From UBA5951 sp009936885 (GTDB taxonomy: Bacteria; Pseudomonadota; Alphaproteobacteria; Puniceispirillales; Puniceispirillaceae), in contig CALKVA010000007.1 of NCBI GenBank assembly GCA_937996625.1, positions 59,094-123,093 on the forward strand: DNA of 64,000 bases, in the 5' to 3' direction. This document shows, piece by piece, positions 27,274 to 36,005 of this stretch. The notes under the pieces are model-generated. The model did no database searches, was not told the DNA's origin, and saw only the letters and a list, made by a program, of their open reading frames with translations. Within the stretch, counting starts at the first letter, position 1. The number at the start of each line of letters is the position of its first letter. Made by a program: the position numbers and the translations under genes.

Positions 27274-28584
27274 TTATTCTGCCGCTTCGCCATAACCGAC
27301 ATTTTGACCCCCATATCGCCTTACTCGAACATTGCATTGTTCTGCATGTCCAACAAACCCCTCCAAAATGCACAATCTAGAGCCATATGCCCCTATTTGG
27401 GCAGCTGCTTCATCAGTAGTGATTTTCTGATAGGAATGTGTTTTTAAGAATTTACCAACCCATAATCCGCCAGTATATCTTCCTGCTTTTTTAGTAGGCA
27501 ATGTGTGGTTTGTTCCTATCACCTTATCTCCATTAGCAACATTAGTGCGTGGCCCCAAAAACAGCGCGCCATAACAGGTCATTTTTTCCAAAAACCAATC
27601 ATCTCTATCCGTCATTACCTGAACATGTTCTGATGCTATATCATCTGCCATATGTAGCATTTCATCGTAGGTATCACAGACAATGACCTCACCATAATCA
27701 CGCCAGCTTGCCGAAGCTGTATCTGATGTTGGCAGAATCATCAAAAGCCTATCTATTTCTACCAAGGTATCTTGTGCAAGTTTTTGCGAGTTTGTCAGCA
27801 ATACTGCTGGTGAATTATACCCATGCTCTGCCTGACCTAATAAGTCGGTCGCACATATTTCTGCATCTACTGTTTCATCTGCTATTACCATCGTTTCTGT
27901 AGGTCCTGCAAATAAATCAATACCAACCTTTCCAAATAGCTGTCTTTTTGCCTCTGCGACAAACGCATTGCCTGGACCAACCAGCATATGAACTGGCTCT
28001 ATTGTCTCGGTTCCAAGTGCCATCGCACCAATTCCCTGCATTCCGCCAAGCACGTAAATCTCATGTGCACCGCCCATATGCATCGCAGCAATAACTGCAG
28101 GATTTGGCTTGCCTTGAAATGGGGGTGTGGATGCAACGATGCGCGGCACACCAGCGACAGATGCCGTAAGTACTGACATATGAGCAGATGCAACCATTGG
28201 AAATTTGCCTGCTGGAACATAACACCCAACCGATTGAACTGGTATGTTTTTATGGCCAAGAATTACACCAGGCAATGTTTCAACCTCAATATCTTGCATA
28301 GATGCGCGCTGTGCTTCAGCGAATTTGCGTACTTGGGATTGTGCGAATTTTATATCCTCAATATCCCTTGGTGATACTTCAGAAATCAAGGCTTGTATTT
28401 CGCTTTCTGACAACCGATAAGAAGGCGGCGAATAATTATCAAACTTTTCGGCAAGCTCTCGTACCGCCGCGTCCCCTCGAGCTTCAATATCACTAAGTGT
28501 TGTCTCAACAATTTGACGTACCTTAGCATCATCCTCAGAACGCTCTAATGCTGATTTACCCTCTTTTAAATACCGAATTGCCAT
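27274..28584 (-). CDS. Histidinol dehydrogenase family protein (possibly HpsN-like)
   Basis: About 436 residues of the HisD fold, an NAD-dependent enzyme that oxidises an alcohol to a carboxylate in two steps. Zn-ligand and catalytic segments are visible: GPTETMVIAD, LLGQAEHG (Gln and His ligands), IASEHVQV (catalytic Glu-His), ANGDKVIGTNHTLPT (Asp region) and a C-terminal FVGHAEQC. AAGGAG lies 6 bases before the ATG at 28584; a longer frame to 28617 lacks one. Pairing with an SDR and no his genes argues for a non-histidine role such as the sulfopropanediol dehydrogenase HpsN. True hisD cannot be excluded from sequence alone. Confidence 0.8.
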   Translation of the reverse strand: MAIRYLKEGKSALERSEDDAKVRQIVETTLSDIEARGDAAVRELAEKFDNYSPPSYRLSESEIQALISEVSPRDIEDIKFAQSQVRKFAEAQRASMQDIEVETLPGVILGHKNIPVQSVGCYVPAGKFPMVASAHMSVLTASVAGVPRIVASTPPFQGKPNPAVIAAMHMGGAHEIYVLGGMQGIGAMALGTETIEPVHMLVGPGNAFVAEAKRQLFGKVGIDLFAGPTETMVIADETVDAEICATDLLGQAEHGYNSPAVLLTNSQKLAQDTLVEIDRLLMILPTSDTASASWRDYGEVIVCDTYDEMLHMADDIASEHVQVMTDRDDWFLEKMTCYGALFLGPRTNVANGDKVIGTNHTLPTKKAGRYTGGLWVGKFLKTHSYQKITTDEAAAQIGAYGSRLCILEGFVGHAEQCNVRVRRYGGQNVGYGEAAE

Positions 28585-28648
28585 CGTAACTCCTTCAAAC
28601 TCATTTCTTAATTTCAAACTCTTTATATATAGTTGATATTAGGATTTC

Positions 28649-29098
28649 TTATAATGTTCCATTGATAACATAGGTTAGAATTCGCGTTATTTGCTCTGGT
28701 GTATCCACTACCGCTAATGCTGCTCCATCAATTTCTTTAAGCGCATGCTGGTGGTCTGAACCATGCATTATGATTAACGGTTTGCCAAGAGCTGCTGCAT
28801 ATCCTGCATCAAAAGCGGCATTCCATTGCTTGTATTTATCGCCAAATCGAACTACAACAATATCTGCCTGCTCCAGATGGGTGCGTGTTCTAATAGCATT
28901 AAGTTTAGCACCTTTATGATCATGCCAAAATTTAGATGCCTCAGACCCCATAATTTCCACACCGCAATCATCAGATGCCGCATGATTTGTTACAGGATAG
29001 GTAAAGGAAACAGGAAGTTCTGCTGTAACCGATTGCGCTTGAATTATATCGCGCCAGTCTGTGTGTATTTCGCCAGAAAGATAAACTGTCCAATGCAT
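28649..29098 (-). CDS. YtoQ family protein
   Basis: A 149-residue protein matching YtoQ. The N-terminus is WTVYLSGEIHTDWR (about 3-16). The middle carries a GSEASKFWHDHKGAKLNAIRTR block, then DIVVVRFGDKYKQWNAAFDAGYAAALGKPLIIMHG, which looks like the nucleoside 2-deoxyribosyltransferase-like fold. Function is not known. It lies just upstream of the HisD-like/SDR pair on the same strand (64 bp gap) and diverges from the TRAP receptor gene. Confidence 0.85.
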   Translation of the reverse strand: MHWTVYLSGEIHTDWRDIIQAQSVTAELPVSFTYPVTNHAASDDCGVEIMGSEASKFWHDHKGAKLNAIRTRTHLEQADIVVVRFGDKYKQWNAAFDAGYAAALGKPLIIMHGSDHQHALKEIDGAALAVVDTPEQITRILTYVINGTL

Positions 29099-29276
29099 TT
29101 ATGTGCTCCTTACATTAAAATCACCTACATCATAGCATGAACTTGATATGAAATGAGTATAATGGGTGAATAAATTGACCTAGTATTGCATATGATGGAA
29201 CTTGATAAAAGCGTATCTCACTGATAAAAAATAGCAAAAAAACAGATAAATTCTACTTTAATGGTGACAATTATTA

Positions 29277-29312
29277 TAGCCCATCCTAGGGTATTCTAGC
29301 CCGCCCTAGGGC
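29277..29312. promoter_or_regulatory. Paired operator-like repeats upstream of the TRAP receptor gene
   Basis: Two near-identical 15-mers, TAGCCCATCCTAGGG (29277-29291) and TAGCCCGCCCTAGGG (29297-29311), start exactly 20 bp apart, about two helical turns. Each contains an internal inverted repeat around CCTAGG, and the second copy extends to the 10-bp palindrome GCCCTAGGGC. They stand out as GC-rich in AT-rich DNA. They lie 35 bp before the TRAP receptor start and about 180 bp from the divergent ytoQ start. A regulator binding as a tetramer or two dimers is inferred. Confidence 0.5.
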
Positions 29313-29345
29313 TTGCTGATATATTTTAGATAAGGGTTTAAGAAC

Positions 29346-30269
29346 GTGCAGCGATTTCAAATTATTTTTGCGGGTTATGGTCCTGAAAATACCTCTTTTT
29401 CAAAGTCCCTTAAAATAATGGGAGATAAAATTTCAACTCTATTTCCTGATTTAGTAGACGTACAATATGTCTATAATGTCATGGATTTAGGGTATAAATC
29501 TGAAGATATTTTATGGATGACAGATCAAGGGGTATTAACCATAACCTATCAGTCAACCAGTTATCTTACAGATGATGTGCCAGAGCTTGGATTTGTTGAT
29601 TTGCCTTTTTTATTCAGAGATAACGCACATGCGAGAGGGGCAATGGATGGCGCACTTGGGCAGTATTTAACAAACCGAATTGAAGATAGAAAAAACTACA
29701 AGATACTAGGCTATCTGGAAAACGGGTTTCGGCAGATATCTAACTCAATTCGAGCTATTAGCCAGCCTGATGATATGAAGGATTTAAAAATAAGGGTATT
29801 GCCCAGCGATATTCATTCTCGTTTTTTTGAACTTCTTGGCGCGAGCCCGATTAGGATGGACCTTACACAAGCCATAACAGACATACAAACAGGCGCACTA
29901 GATGCGCAAGAAAACCCCTATACCAACACCACCACCTATGGCGTTCATAACTATCATAAGCACCATACGCTCTCTAATCACTTCTATATTTCGCGCGCGA
30001 TAATGTGTAATCGAAGCCGTTTCTACCTCTGGCCTGAACCATTAAAACAGGCCATCATAGAAGCTGCAGGCGACGCAATGCAGTGGCAACGCACTCAAAT
30101 TGAAACAGATGTGAGAATAGCAGAGAAATTGATAATTGAGGCAGGGGGTCAAATCCATTCCCTAACAGAAGCGCAAACCGCCCTTTTCCAAGAAAAAATC
30201 GCCCCTTTATACAAAGATGCACGAGATCAATTTGGGAACACCCCTTTTGATCTGCTATCTAATACGTAA
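29346..30269 (+). CDS. TRAP-type solute receptor (DctP family) without a signal peptide
   Basis: A 307-residue DctP-like binding protein. The first strand (RFQIIFAGYGPENTSFS) begins at residue 3, and VLPSDIHSRFFELLGASPIRMDL plus ITDIQTGALDAQENP carry the ligand-binding Arg and the family signature. No export signal is present: the start is a GTG at 29346 and an in-frame stop (TAA at 29331) lies 15 bp upstream, so it cannot be extended. Membrane subunits DctQ/DctM are not adjacent. It may therefore act in the cytoplasm as a solute binder or sensor, or be a relic; this is inference. Confidence 0.83.
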   Translation: MQRFQIIFAGYGPENTSFSKSLKIMGDKISTLFPDLVDVQYVYNVMDLGYKSEDILWMTDQGVLTITYQSTSYLTDDVPELGFVDLPFLFRDNAHARGAMDGALGQYLTNRIEDRKNYKILGYLENGFRQISNSIRAISQPDDMKDLKIRVLPSDIHSRFFELLGASPIRMDLTQAITDIQTGALDAQENPYTNTTTYGVHNYHKHHTLSNHFYISRAIMCNRSRFYLWPEPLKQAIIEAAGDAMQWQRTQIETDVRIAEKLIIEAGGQIHSLTEAQTALFQEKIAPLYKDARDQFGNTPFDLLSNT

Positions 30270-30295
30270 CCATAAACATGGCTGTTGCAGGCTTA

Positions 30296-31441
30296 TTAAA
30301 AGGGGCAATTTCGAAGTATCTGCCTGTCTATGTTATTAATATCGCGATGCCCACACATGGCCATTGTGTAATCTAATTCTTTGTGAATGATATGGAGCGC
30401 GTCGCTTACACCTTGCTTTCCATTTGCTCCAAGAGCGTAGATAAATGCGCGTCCTATCATAACCCCTTTGGCACCAAGAGCTATTGCTTTTAAGACATCT
30501 TGTCCAGAGCGAACACCGCTATCCATCCACACATCTATTTCATTCCCAACGGCAGCTACTACTTCTGGCAACATCGCAATTGAGGATTCTGCTCCGTCAA
30601 GCTGTCTTCCGCCATGATTTGATACGACAATTGCATCAGCGCCAATTTTTCCAGCCTGCTTTGCATCTTCTGGATCCATAATACCCTTCAGAATTAACTT
30701 GCCCCCCCACCAATCACGAATTCGTGCAATATCATCCCAATCTAGCTGTAGGTCAAATTGGTCACCCACCCAAGATGATAAGGATGAAAGATCAGACACC
30801 CCGTTAACATGGCCAACAATGTTGCCAAAATGATGTCTTTTGGTTCCAAGCATTCCAAAGCACCATCTAGGTTTAGTCACCATATCAGCAATATTCTTAA
30901 AAGTGAATTTTGGCGGTGTAGACAGCCCATTTTTTATATCTTTATGACGCTGTCCTAAAAGCTGTAAATCAAGCGTTACAACAAGCGCAGAGCATTCCGC
31001 AGCCTTTGCGCGTTGAACGAGCCTTTTCGAAAAATCATGGTCTCTCATAACATATAGCTGAAACCAAAAAGGAGCTGAGCTATGTCTAGCCACATCCTCG
31101 ATTGAGCATACAGACATTGTTGATAGGGTAAATGGCACGCCAAATTCTGCTGCTGCCTGCGCCGCTAATATTTCACCGTCAGCAATTTGCATTCCAGTTA
31201 AACCTATTGGGGCAATGGCAACAGGCATACTTGCAGGCTGACCGGCAAGTATGGTGTTGGTAGTTCTCTGCGACATGTCTATGGCAACGCGTTGGCGAAA
31301 TTTTATGCGTGCAAAATCGGTTTCGTTTGAGCGGTATGTTGTCTCTGACCAGGAACCAGAATCAGCATAATCATAAAACATTTTTGGAACACGCCGTTTT
31401 GCCTGCTGCCGAAATTCCTCGATTGTCGTTACTACCGCCAT
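30296..31441 (-). CDS. FMN-dependent L-lactate dehydrogenase-like enzyme (LldD family)
   Basis: About 381 residues. Motifs: PKMFYDYADSGSWSE (about 20-34), MPVAIAPIGLTGMQ, FTLSTMSVCSIEDVA, FWFQLYVMRD, LILKGIMDPEDA, the SNHGGRQLDGA active site (near 276) and WMDSGVRSGQDVLKAIALGAKGVMIGRAFIYALGA. It oxidises an L-2-hydroxyacid with electrons passed to the respiratory chain or oxygen. The ATG at 31441 has AAGGA 7 bases upstream; the codon before it (TTG) is not needed. It is more LldD-like than its paralogue at 12.8 kb. Confidence 0.9.
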   Translation of the reverse strand: MAVVTTIEEFRQQAKRRVPKMFYDYADSGSWSETTYRSNETDFARIKFRQRVAIDMSQRTTNTILAGQPASMPVAIAPIGLTGMQIADGEILAAQAAAEFGVPFTLSTMSVCSIEDVARHSSAPFWFQLYVMRDHDFSKRLVQRAKAAECSALVVTLDLQLLGQRHKDIKNGLSTPPKFTFKNIADMVTKPRWCFGMLGTKRHHFGNIVGHVNGVSDLSSLSSWVGDQFDLQLDWDDIARIRDWWGGKLILKGIMDPEDAKQAGKIGADAIVVSNHGGRQLDGAESSIAMLPEVVAAVGNEIDVWMDSGVRSGQDVLKAIALGAKGVMIGRAFIYALGANGKQGVSDALHIIHKELDYTMAMCGHRDINNIDRQILRNCPF

Positions 31442-31577
31442 CAAATTTTTCCTTTACAAAGACCTGTTATATTTTAGAAGATTGTTATTCTCAGCACAAC
31501 CAACTAACAAAGTGCATCACGCAAAGCGTCAAGCGTATAAAAGCGCTATTGGTGTAAGCAGAACTAAAAATGGCCAT

Positions 31578-33212
31578 CTACATATCTTGAGATACTCCAG
31601 ACAGCTTTTGGATATCTTCTGGCAGGTCTATATCCTCTGCAACCTCTGTTTTATCCCAGCTAACCCCATTTACCGCCGATAGATAGGCAGCAAGGATTTG
31701 GCGTCCGCCCTCATCGCCAGAAATAGCCTGCAATTCATCAAAAAAGGCTCTGCCCCAGATAACAGGATTGGCGCGTCTTCCATCTATAATTGGCATTGTT
31801 ATTCTAACTTCTGGCTTAGACAATAATTCATGTGATTTAATAAGCCTGTTGATCAAATCTGAGGTGATAAATGGCATATCTGCAAGACCTATTAATGCAC
31901 AATCATATCGCTCAGATAGGCTCTCAATTCCGCGTGCAACAGAACTTGCCTGACCGGTTTGGTAATCATGATTATAAACAAATTCAACATTCAGTCCCAA
32001 AAGTGCTTTGCTAATAGCTTCATGCTGAAAACCAGTTACGACAATTAATGTATCGATATCTGCGTCAAGATAGGTTTGCGCTATCCATCTTATCATCGAA
32101 GGCCCATTATCAATGGGTAATAATAGCTTATTTTGAGCCCCCATTCTTCTCGAGCTTCCTGCCGCAAGGAGTATTCCAGCTGTCTTTTGATGTTTTATAG
32201 TATTTTTATGAATAAGTTTGCGTGGTAATGGTCTTGATGCGATATCTGCCAGCAATCCGCCAACAGCCATTCCAGATAATTCTGATTTATCCAGATTTAT
32301 TCCTGCGAGCGCTTTTTGAAGCAACCAGTCAAGCCCATTGAGTTTTGGGGAGCGTGCACAGCCAGGCATCCCAAGTACCAGCATACCGTCCCATTCACCA
32401 ACCATAGATAAATTTCCAGGATCAACAGGAAGACCAAGATGAATTACTTCTCCGCCAACCATTCTAAGAGCCTCCGGCAAAATATCTAGCCTGTCCGCAA
32501 TTGCAGATGCCCCGCACAACAAAAACGCCTCTGCCCCTTGCGCTCTTGCTCTTATAAGCGCGTCATGAACCTTACCTGCTGTATGAGCTGTAACCTGACT
32601 ATCTATAAGCGGGCAATTAAGGTGTGATAGCCTTGTTCTAGTCACATCTTCTGTAGCACTTATTATAGACGGCTTGGTATCTTCAAAACTGGTTTGTATC
32701 AAACTGAATTTACGAGAGACGATAGTATGACAGGACACAAGTTCTGAATTTGATACAACAGATAATGCGGCATCAATAGAAGATTTTGAGACAGCGTATG
32801 GAATAATCTTCAAGGTCGCTATCATCTGCCCTGCGGTAACCAGCTGGTCAGGCATAACTGTAGCAAAAGTTATAGCCTCATCAATTTCATTAAGGCTTTT
32901 AATTTTTTCAACATCTAATCTTACAATACTTAACGCATCTGCAATAAAGTTCGCTCTTCCAGTTGCTGGAACGGATAGCTGAAACCCGCTTTTAAGAAAA
33001 GCGTTTGAAAGCATTGACGCTGCTAAATTCTCCTCAACATCATCTTCCTCAAGGCTTGCAACTAATAATAACTTGGCCCCAATAAGGCGAAGTGTTTCTA
33101 TGTGGGTTTTGGATAATTTAGTTCCCTTCGACAACTTTCCGTCTGGGGTTTTTATAGAATGTACGAGCAAGTCTCCAACACATTCGCTTATCGGTTTTTC
33201 CCCGAATTTCAT
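31578..33212 (-). CDS. Molybdopterin-binding / MobA-like nucleotidyltransferase fusion (MocA-type)
   Basis: A 544-residue two-part protein. Residues about 1-340 resemble the molybdopterin-binding MoeA/CinA-like module found in such fusions, with the LVLGMPGCARSPKLNGLDWLL segment. Residues about 345-530 are a MobA/MocA NTP transferase: GILLAAGSSRRMGAQNKLLLP, then GLADMPFIT. Such proteins attach CMP or GMP to molybdopterin and support molybdenum hydroxylases of the xanthine dehydrogenase family. Such an enzyme lies at 38.5 kb, and no separate mobA is in the molybdopterin operon at 16.7-20.2 kb. No obvious operon partner is adjacent. Confidence 0.82.
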   Translation of the reverse strand: MKFGEKPISECVGDLLVHSIKTPDGKLSKGTKLSKTHIETLRLIGAKLLLVASLEEDDVEENLAASMLSNAFLKSGFQLSVPATGRANFIADALSIVRLDVEKIKSLNEIDEAITFATVMPDQLVTAGQMIATLKIIPYAVSKSSIDAALSVVSNSELVSCHTIVSRKFSLIQTSFEDTKPSIISATEDVTRTRLSHLNCPLIDSQVTAHTAGKVHDALIRARAQGAEAFLLCGASAIADRLDILPEALRMVGGEVIHLGLPVDPGNLSMVGEWDGMLVLGMPGCARSPKLNGLDWLLQKALAGINLDKSELSGMAVGGLLADIASRPLPRKLIHKNTIKHQKTAGILLAAGSSRRMGAQNKLLLPIDNGPSMIRWIAQTYLDADIDTLIVVTGFQHEAISKALLGLNVEFVYNHDYQTGQASSVARGIESLSERYDCALIGLADMPFITSDLINRLIKSHELLSKPEVRITMPIIDGRRANPVIWGRAFFDELQAISGDEGGRQILAAYLSAVNGVSWDKTEVAEDIDLPEDIQKLSGVSQDM

Positions 33213-33436
33213 TTATTTACTCTTCTCTTTTAGAAAAATACACCCGTAAATGCTTCCGTAAATACACCCATTATATCTGGGCATGTAGAACTGCATGACT
33301 TTTTATCTATATTTGACACATTCTCAAAGTTACTGTCTAGATGAAAGCAATCTGTTTCGTTTCATCCAAGATTAAAATGTTAACATTTTCTGCAAATCAC
33401 TTATTATAATGAGCCTTTATCATCGGGACACCATAA

Positions 33437-34486
33437 ATGACACATATTATACCAGCACCACGCCTTGTTCAGTTTGTAAAATCTGCATTTATGGCAACTG
33501 GATTTACAAATGAAGATGCTGAAATAACAGCTAACCTTATGACCCAAGCAGACATATCTGGTCAAGATGGTCATGGTATTTTCAGACTTCCTCAATATAT
33601 AAAACGTTTGCAGGAAGGCGGCATGAACCCAAAACCTGTTTTCAAAACAATCTCTCAAAGAACCGCGACTGCTCTTATTGATGGCGATAATGGAATTGGT
33701 CATCTGGTAATGCGACATGCTGCTGATATTGCGGTAGAAAAAGCGCGTACCAGCGGCGTTGCTTGGGTTGGCGCTAGAATGTCAAACCATGCTGGCCCTG
33801 CCTCTTTATATACAAGATATATTCTTGAGAAAGGAATGATAGGTATTTATGTTGCCGTTGGCAGTGCTAATCATATGCCGCCATGGGGTGGCACAGACAT
33901 GTTGCTCAGCACTAATCCTATTTCAGTTGCTATCCCCTCCGGTATTAACCCGCCAATAATTCTTGATATGGCAACCACTGTCGCAGCATATGGAAAAGTT
34001 AAAACATTACTTCAATCTGGTGGTACTATGCCTGAGGGATGGATGATTGATAAAAACGGAAATCCCCTAACAGACCCAGCCAAATCAAAGGATGGTTTTT
34101 TGCTTCCAATTGGCGGGCCTAAAGGATATGGCCTTGCTCTTATTTTTGGACTTCTGGCAGGTACGTTAAATGGCGGGGCATTTGGCAAAGACGTGATAGA
34201 CTTTAATGCTGACAATACAACAGTTGCGAATACAGGCCAGTTTATAATTGCACTGGATATTGAGGCTTTTATGGATACCGAGCAGTTTAAATCACAGATA
34301 GATAAAATATGGGCAGAAATGAAATCTTCTGCCAAATTACCTGGCGTATCTGAAATACGTCTTCCAGGTGAGAATCTAGCTAAAACCATTAAAGATCGAG
34401 CGGCATCGGGAATAAAAATACCAGAGCCATTATTTGCCACTCTTGCGCAAATCGCAGATGAGCTCTCGATAGAGCGTTTAACCTGA
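33437..34486 (+). CDS. Ldh family (malate/L-lactate/sulfolactate-type) dehydrogenase
   Basis: A 349-residue NAD(P)-dependent 2-hydroxyacid dehydrogenase of the type II malate/L-lactate family, unrelated to classic LDH. Visible features: GQDGHGIFRLPQYIKRL (catalytic His region, about 36-52), MSNHAGPASLY (His near 118), LLSTNPISVAIPS, and GGPKGYGLALI. Members include malate, ureidoglycolate and (R)-sulfolactate (ComC) dehydrogenases; which one this is cannot be read from the sequence. GGGAC lies upstream of the ATG. It converges with an amidase gene. Confidence 0.85.
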   Translation: MTHIIPAPRLVQFVKSAFMATGFTNEDAEITANLMTQADISGQDGHGIFRLPQYIKRLQEGGMNPKPVFKTISQRTATALIDGDNGIGHLVMRHAADIAVEKARTSGVAWVGARMSNHAGPASLYTRYILEKGMIGIYVAVGSANHMPPWGGTDMLLSTNPISVAIPSGINPPIILDMATTVAAYGKVKTLLQSGGTMPEGWMIDKNGNPLTDPAKSKDGFLLPIGGPKGYGLALIFGLLAGTLNGGAFGKDVIDFNADNTTVANTGQFIIALDIEAFMDTEQFKSQIDKIWAEMKSSAKLPGVSEIRLPGENLAKTIKDRAASGIKIPEPLFATLAQIADELSIERLT

Positions 34487-34550
34487 AAAAAACATAACGT
34501 AATTGGTAATAATTTTGGGGACTCTACTATCCAAAATTCGTTCAATTTGG

Positions 34551-35864
34551 TTATCCCAAAATATCCAGAAACCACTTTGAAGTTTCTATTAAATGTTCAT
34601 CATCTGCATATTTGCCAACGAGCTGCACCCCGATGGGCAGCCCATTAGCGCCAGATAGGACAGGCAATGTGATGCATGGAACACCTACAAGAGACCAGAT
34701 TGTACAACAAACAGGGTTACCCGTCGTCTGTTCTGATAGAAGCGGAGCCTCTCCCAAAGCAGCAGGCGTTATAATAACGTCAAACACCAGAAATAGGTTC
34801 TCAAAGAATTCAATTGCCTCATCTCGCACTTTGATTGCCGTGTTATATTCTGCGCGCGTTATGCTGGATGCCCGCTCAAGCGCTTCTAAAACTGGAGCAC
34901 TTAGGTGTTTTCTGTCAGTCTTTACATAAGACCCCAAATTTTGAAATAGTTGAGTTTCGTGAATAGTTTTATGAGCTGCCAATAATGATGCCGTACTTTG
35001 CCTAGCATCAATTTGTTGCACATTGCTACTAAGAGCTGATTTAATCTGCTCAAACCCGGCCAGGGTATCTGTATCCAGCTCATCCATATAGTCAAACATT
35101 ATCCAAGCAACAGCTTTCTGGTCCCGATTAGAGTTATTGATTGCTCTAAAAAAATCAGGGCGAGGCATCGCAAAACTTTGCGGATCGCGGGCATCATAAT
35201 CTGCCAATACGTCGCATATAAGCGCTAAATCATCTATAGTATTGGCAAAGGCACCTATTTGGTCTAACAGGTCTGATGTTTTTAGCACCCCCACACGCGG
35301 AATGATACCAGCACTTGGCTTCAAACCAAAAATACCGCAAAAAGAAGCTGGTCTAATAACAGAGCCATTTGTCTGACTACCAATGGCAAGTGGCACATGA
35401 CCTGCCGCAATCGCAGCTGCAGAGCCAGCTGACGACCCCCCGGGGCTATATTCCAAATTATGAGGGTTTCTGGTTTTTGAGGGGCTCATAAATGCAAATT
35501 CTGTGGTGACTGTTTTTCCCATTATCACCGCACCATCTGCTTCTAATAATTGAACAATGCGCGCTGAATTTTCAGGAATACGGTCCCTCAATATAGGCGA
35601 GCCACAAGCAGTTGGACTATCGGCGGTATCGATTATATCTTTAATACCAACTGGAACCCCATGTAATCTTCCAATCCTTCTGCCTGCAAATTGATGTGCA
35701 TCCAACTCACGCGCACGCTCTATCACTGCCTCACGGTTTATATATTCCCATGCCATAATATTGCTGTCAGTTGCCTCTATAGCATCTAGACACGCGTGTG
35801 TTACTTCCAAAGCGGTTAATTGCCCAGATTCTATTTTAGATATTATTTCCACTGCTGAAAACAT
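34551..35864 (-). CDS. Amidase signature family enzyme
   Basis: About 437 residues with the Ser-cisSer-Lys machinery of the amidase signature family: Lys in GVPVGIKDIIDT (near 80), the GGSSAGSAAAIAAG block (near 150) and the nucleophile-bearing SQTNGSVIRPASFCGIFGLKPS. It hydrolyses an amide or related bond, substrate unknown. The ATG at 35864 has GTGAGG 5 bases upstream; the frame start at 35876 uses that same GTG and is less likely. The gene diverges from a maleylacetate reductase-like gene. Confidence 0.88.
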   Translation of the reverse strand: MFSAVEIISKIESGQLTALEVTHACLDAIEATDSNIMAWEYINREAVIERARELDAHQFAGRRIGRLHGVPVGIKDIIDTADSPTACGSPILRDRIPENSARIVQLLEADGAVIMGKTVTTEFAFMSPSKTRNPHNLEYSPGGSSAGSAAAIAAGHVPLAIGSQTNGSVIRPASFCGIFGLKPSAGIIPRVGVLKTSDLLDQIGAFANTIDDLALICDVLADYDARDPQSFAMPRPDFFRAINNSNRDQKAVAWIMFDYMDELDTDTLAGFEQIKSALSSNVQQIDARQSTASLLAAHKTIHETQLFQNLGSYVKTDRKHLSAPVLEALERASSITRAEYNTAIKVRDEAIEFFENLFLVFDVIITPAALGEAPLLSEQTTGNPVCCTIWSLVGVPCITLPVLSGANGLPIGVQLVGKYADDEHLIETSKWFLDILG

Positions 35865-36005
35865 ACAAAACCTCACTTTTTTTACACGTTCTAAATTCTC
35901 TATTTTTTTGGATTAGCAGCCATTCTTGCTTGCGAGTGCTGTTAAATAAAATCATACTAGATGGGAACGGTTTAATACGCAAATACCGCCAAGAAGCAGG
36001 CAGAT

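Noticed and set aside
27274..28584. Calling the HisD-family gene a histidine biosynthesis gene because hisI is in the same window
   Set aside because: hisI lies 11 kb away in a different context, and the HisD-like gene is paired with an SDR. The family contains several non-histidine enzymes, so the symbol hisD was withheld.
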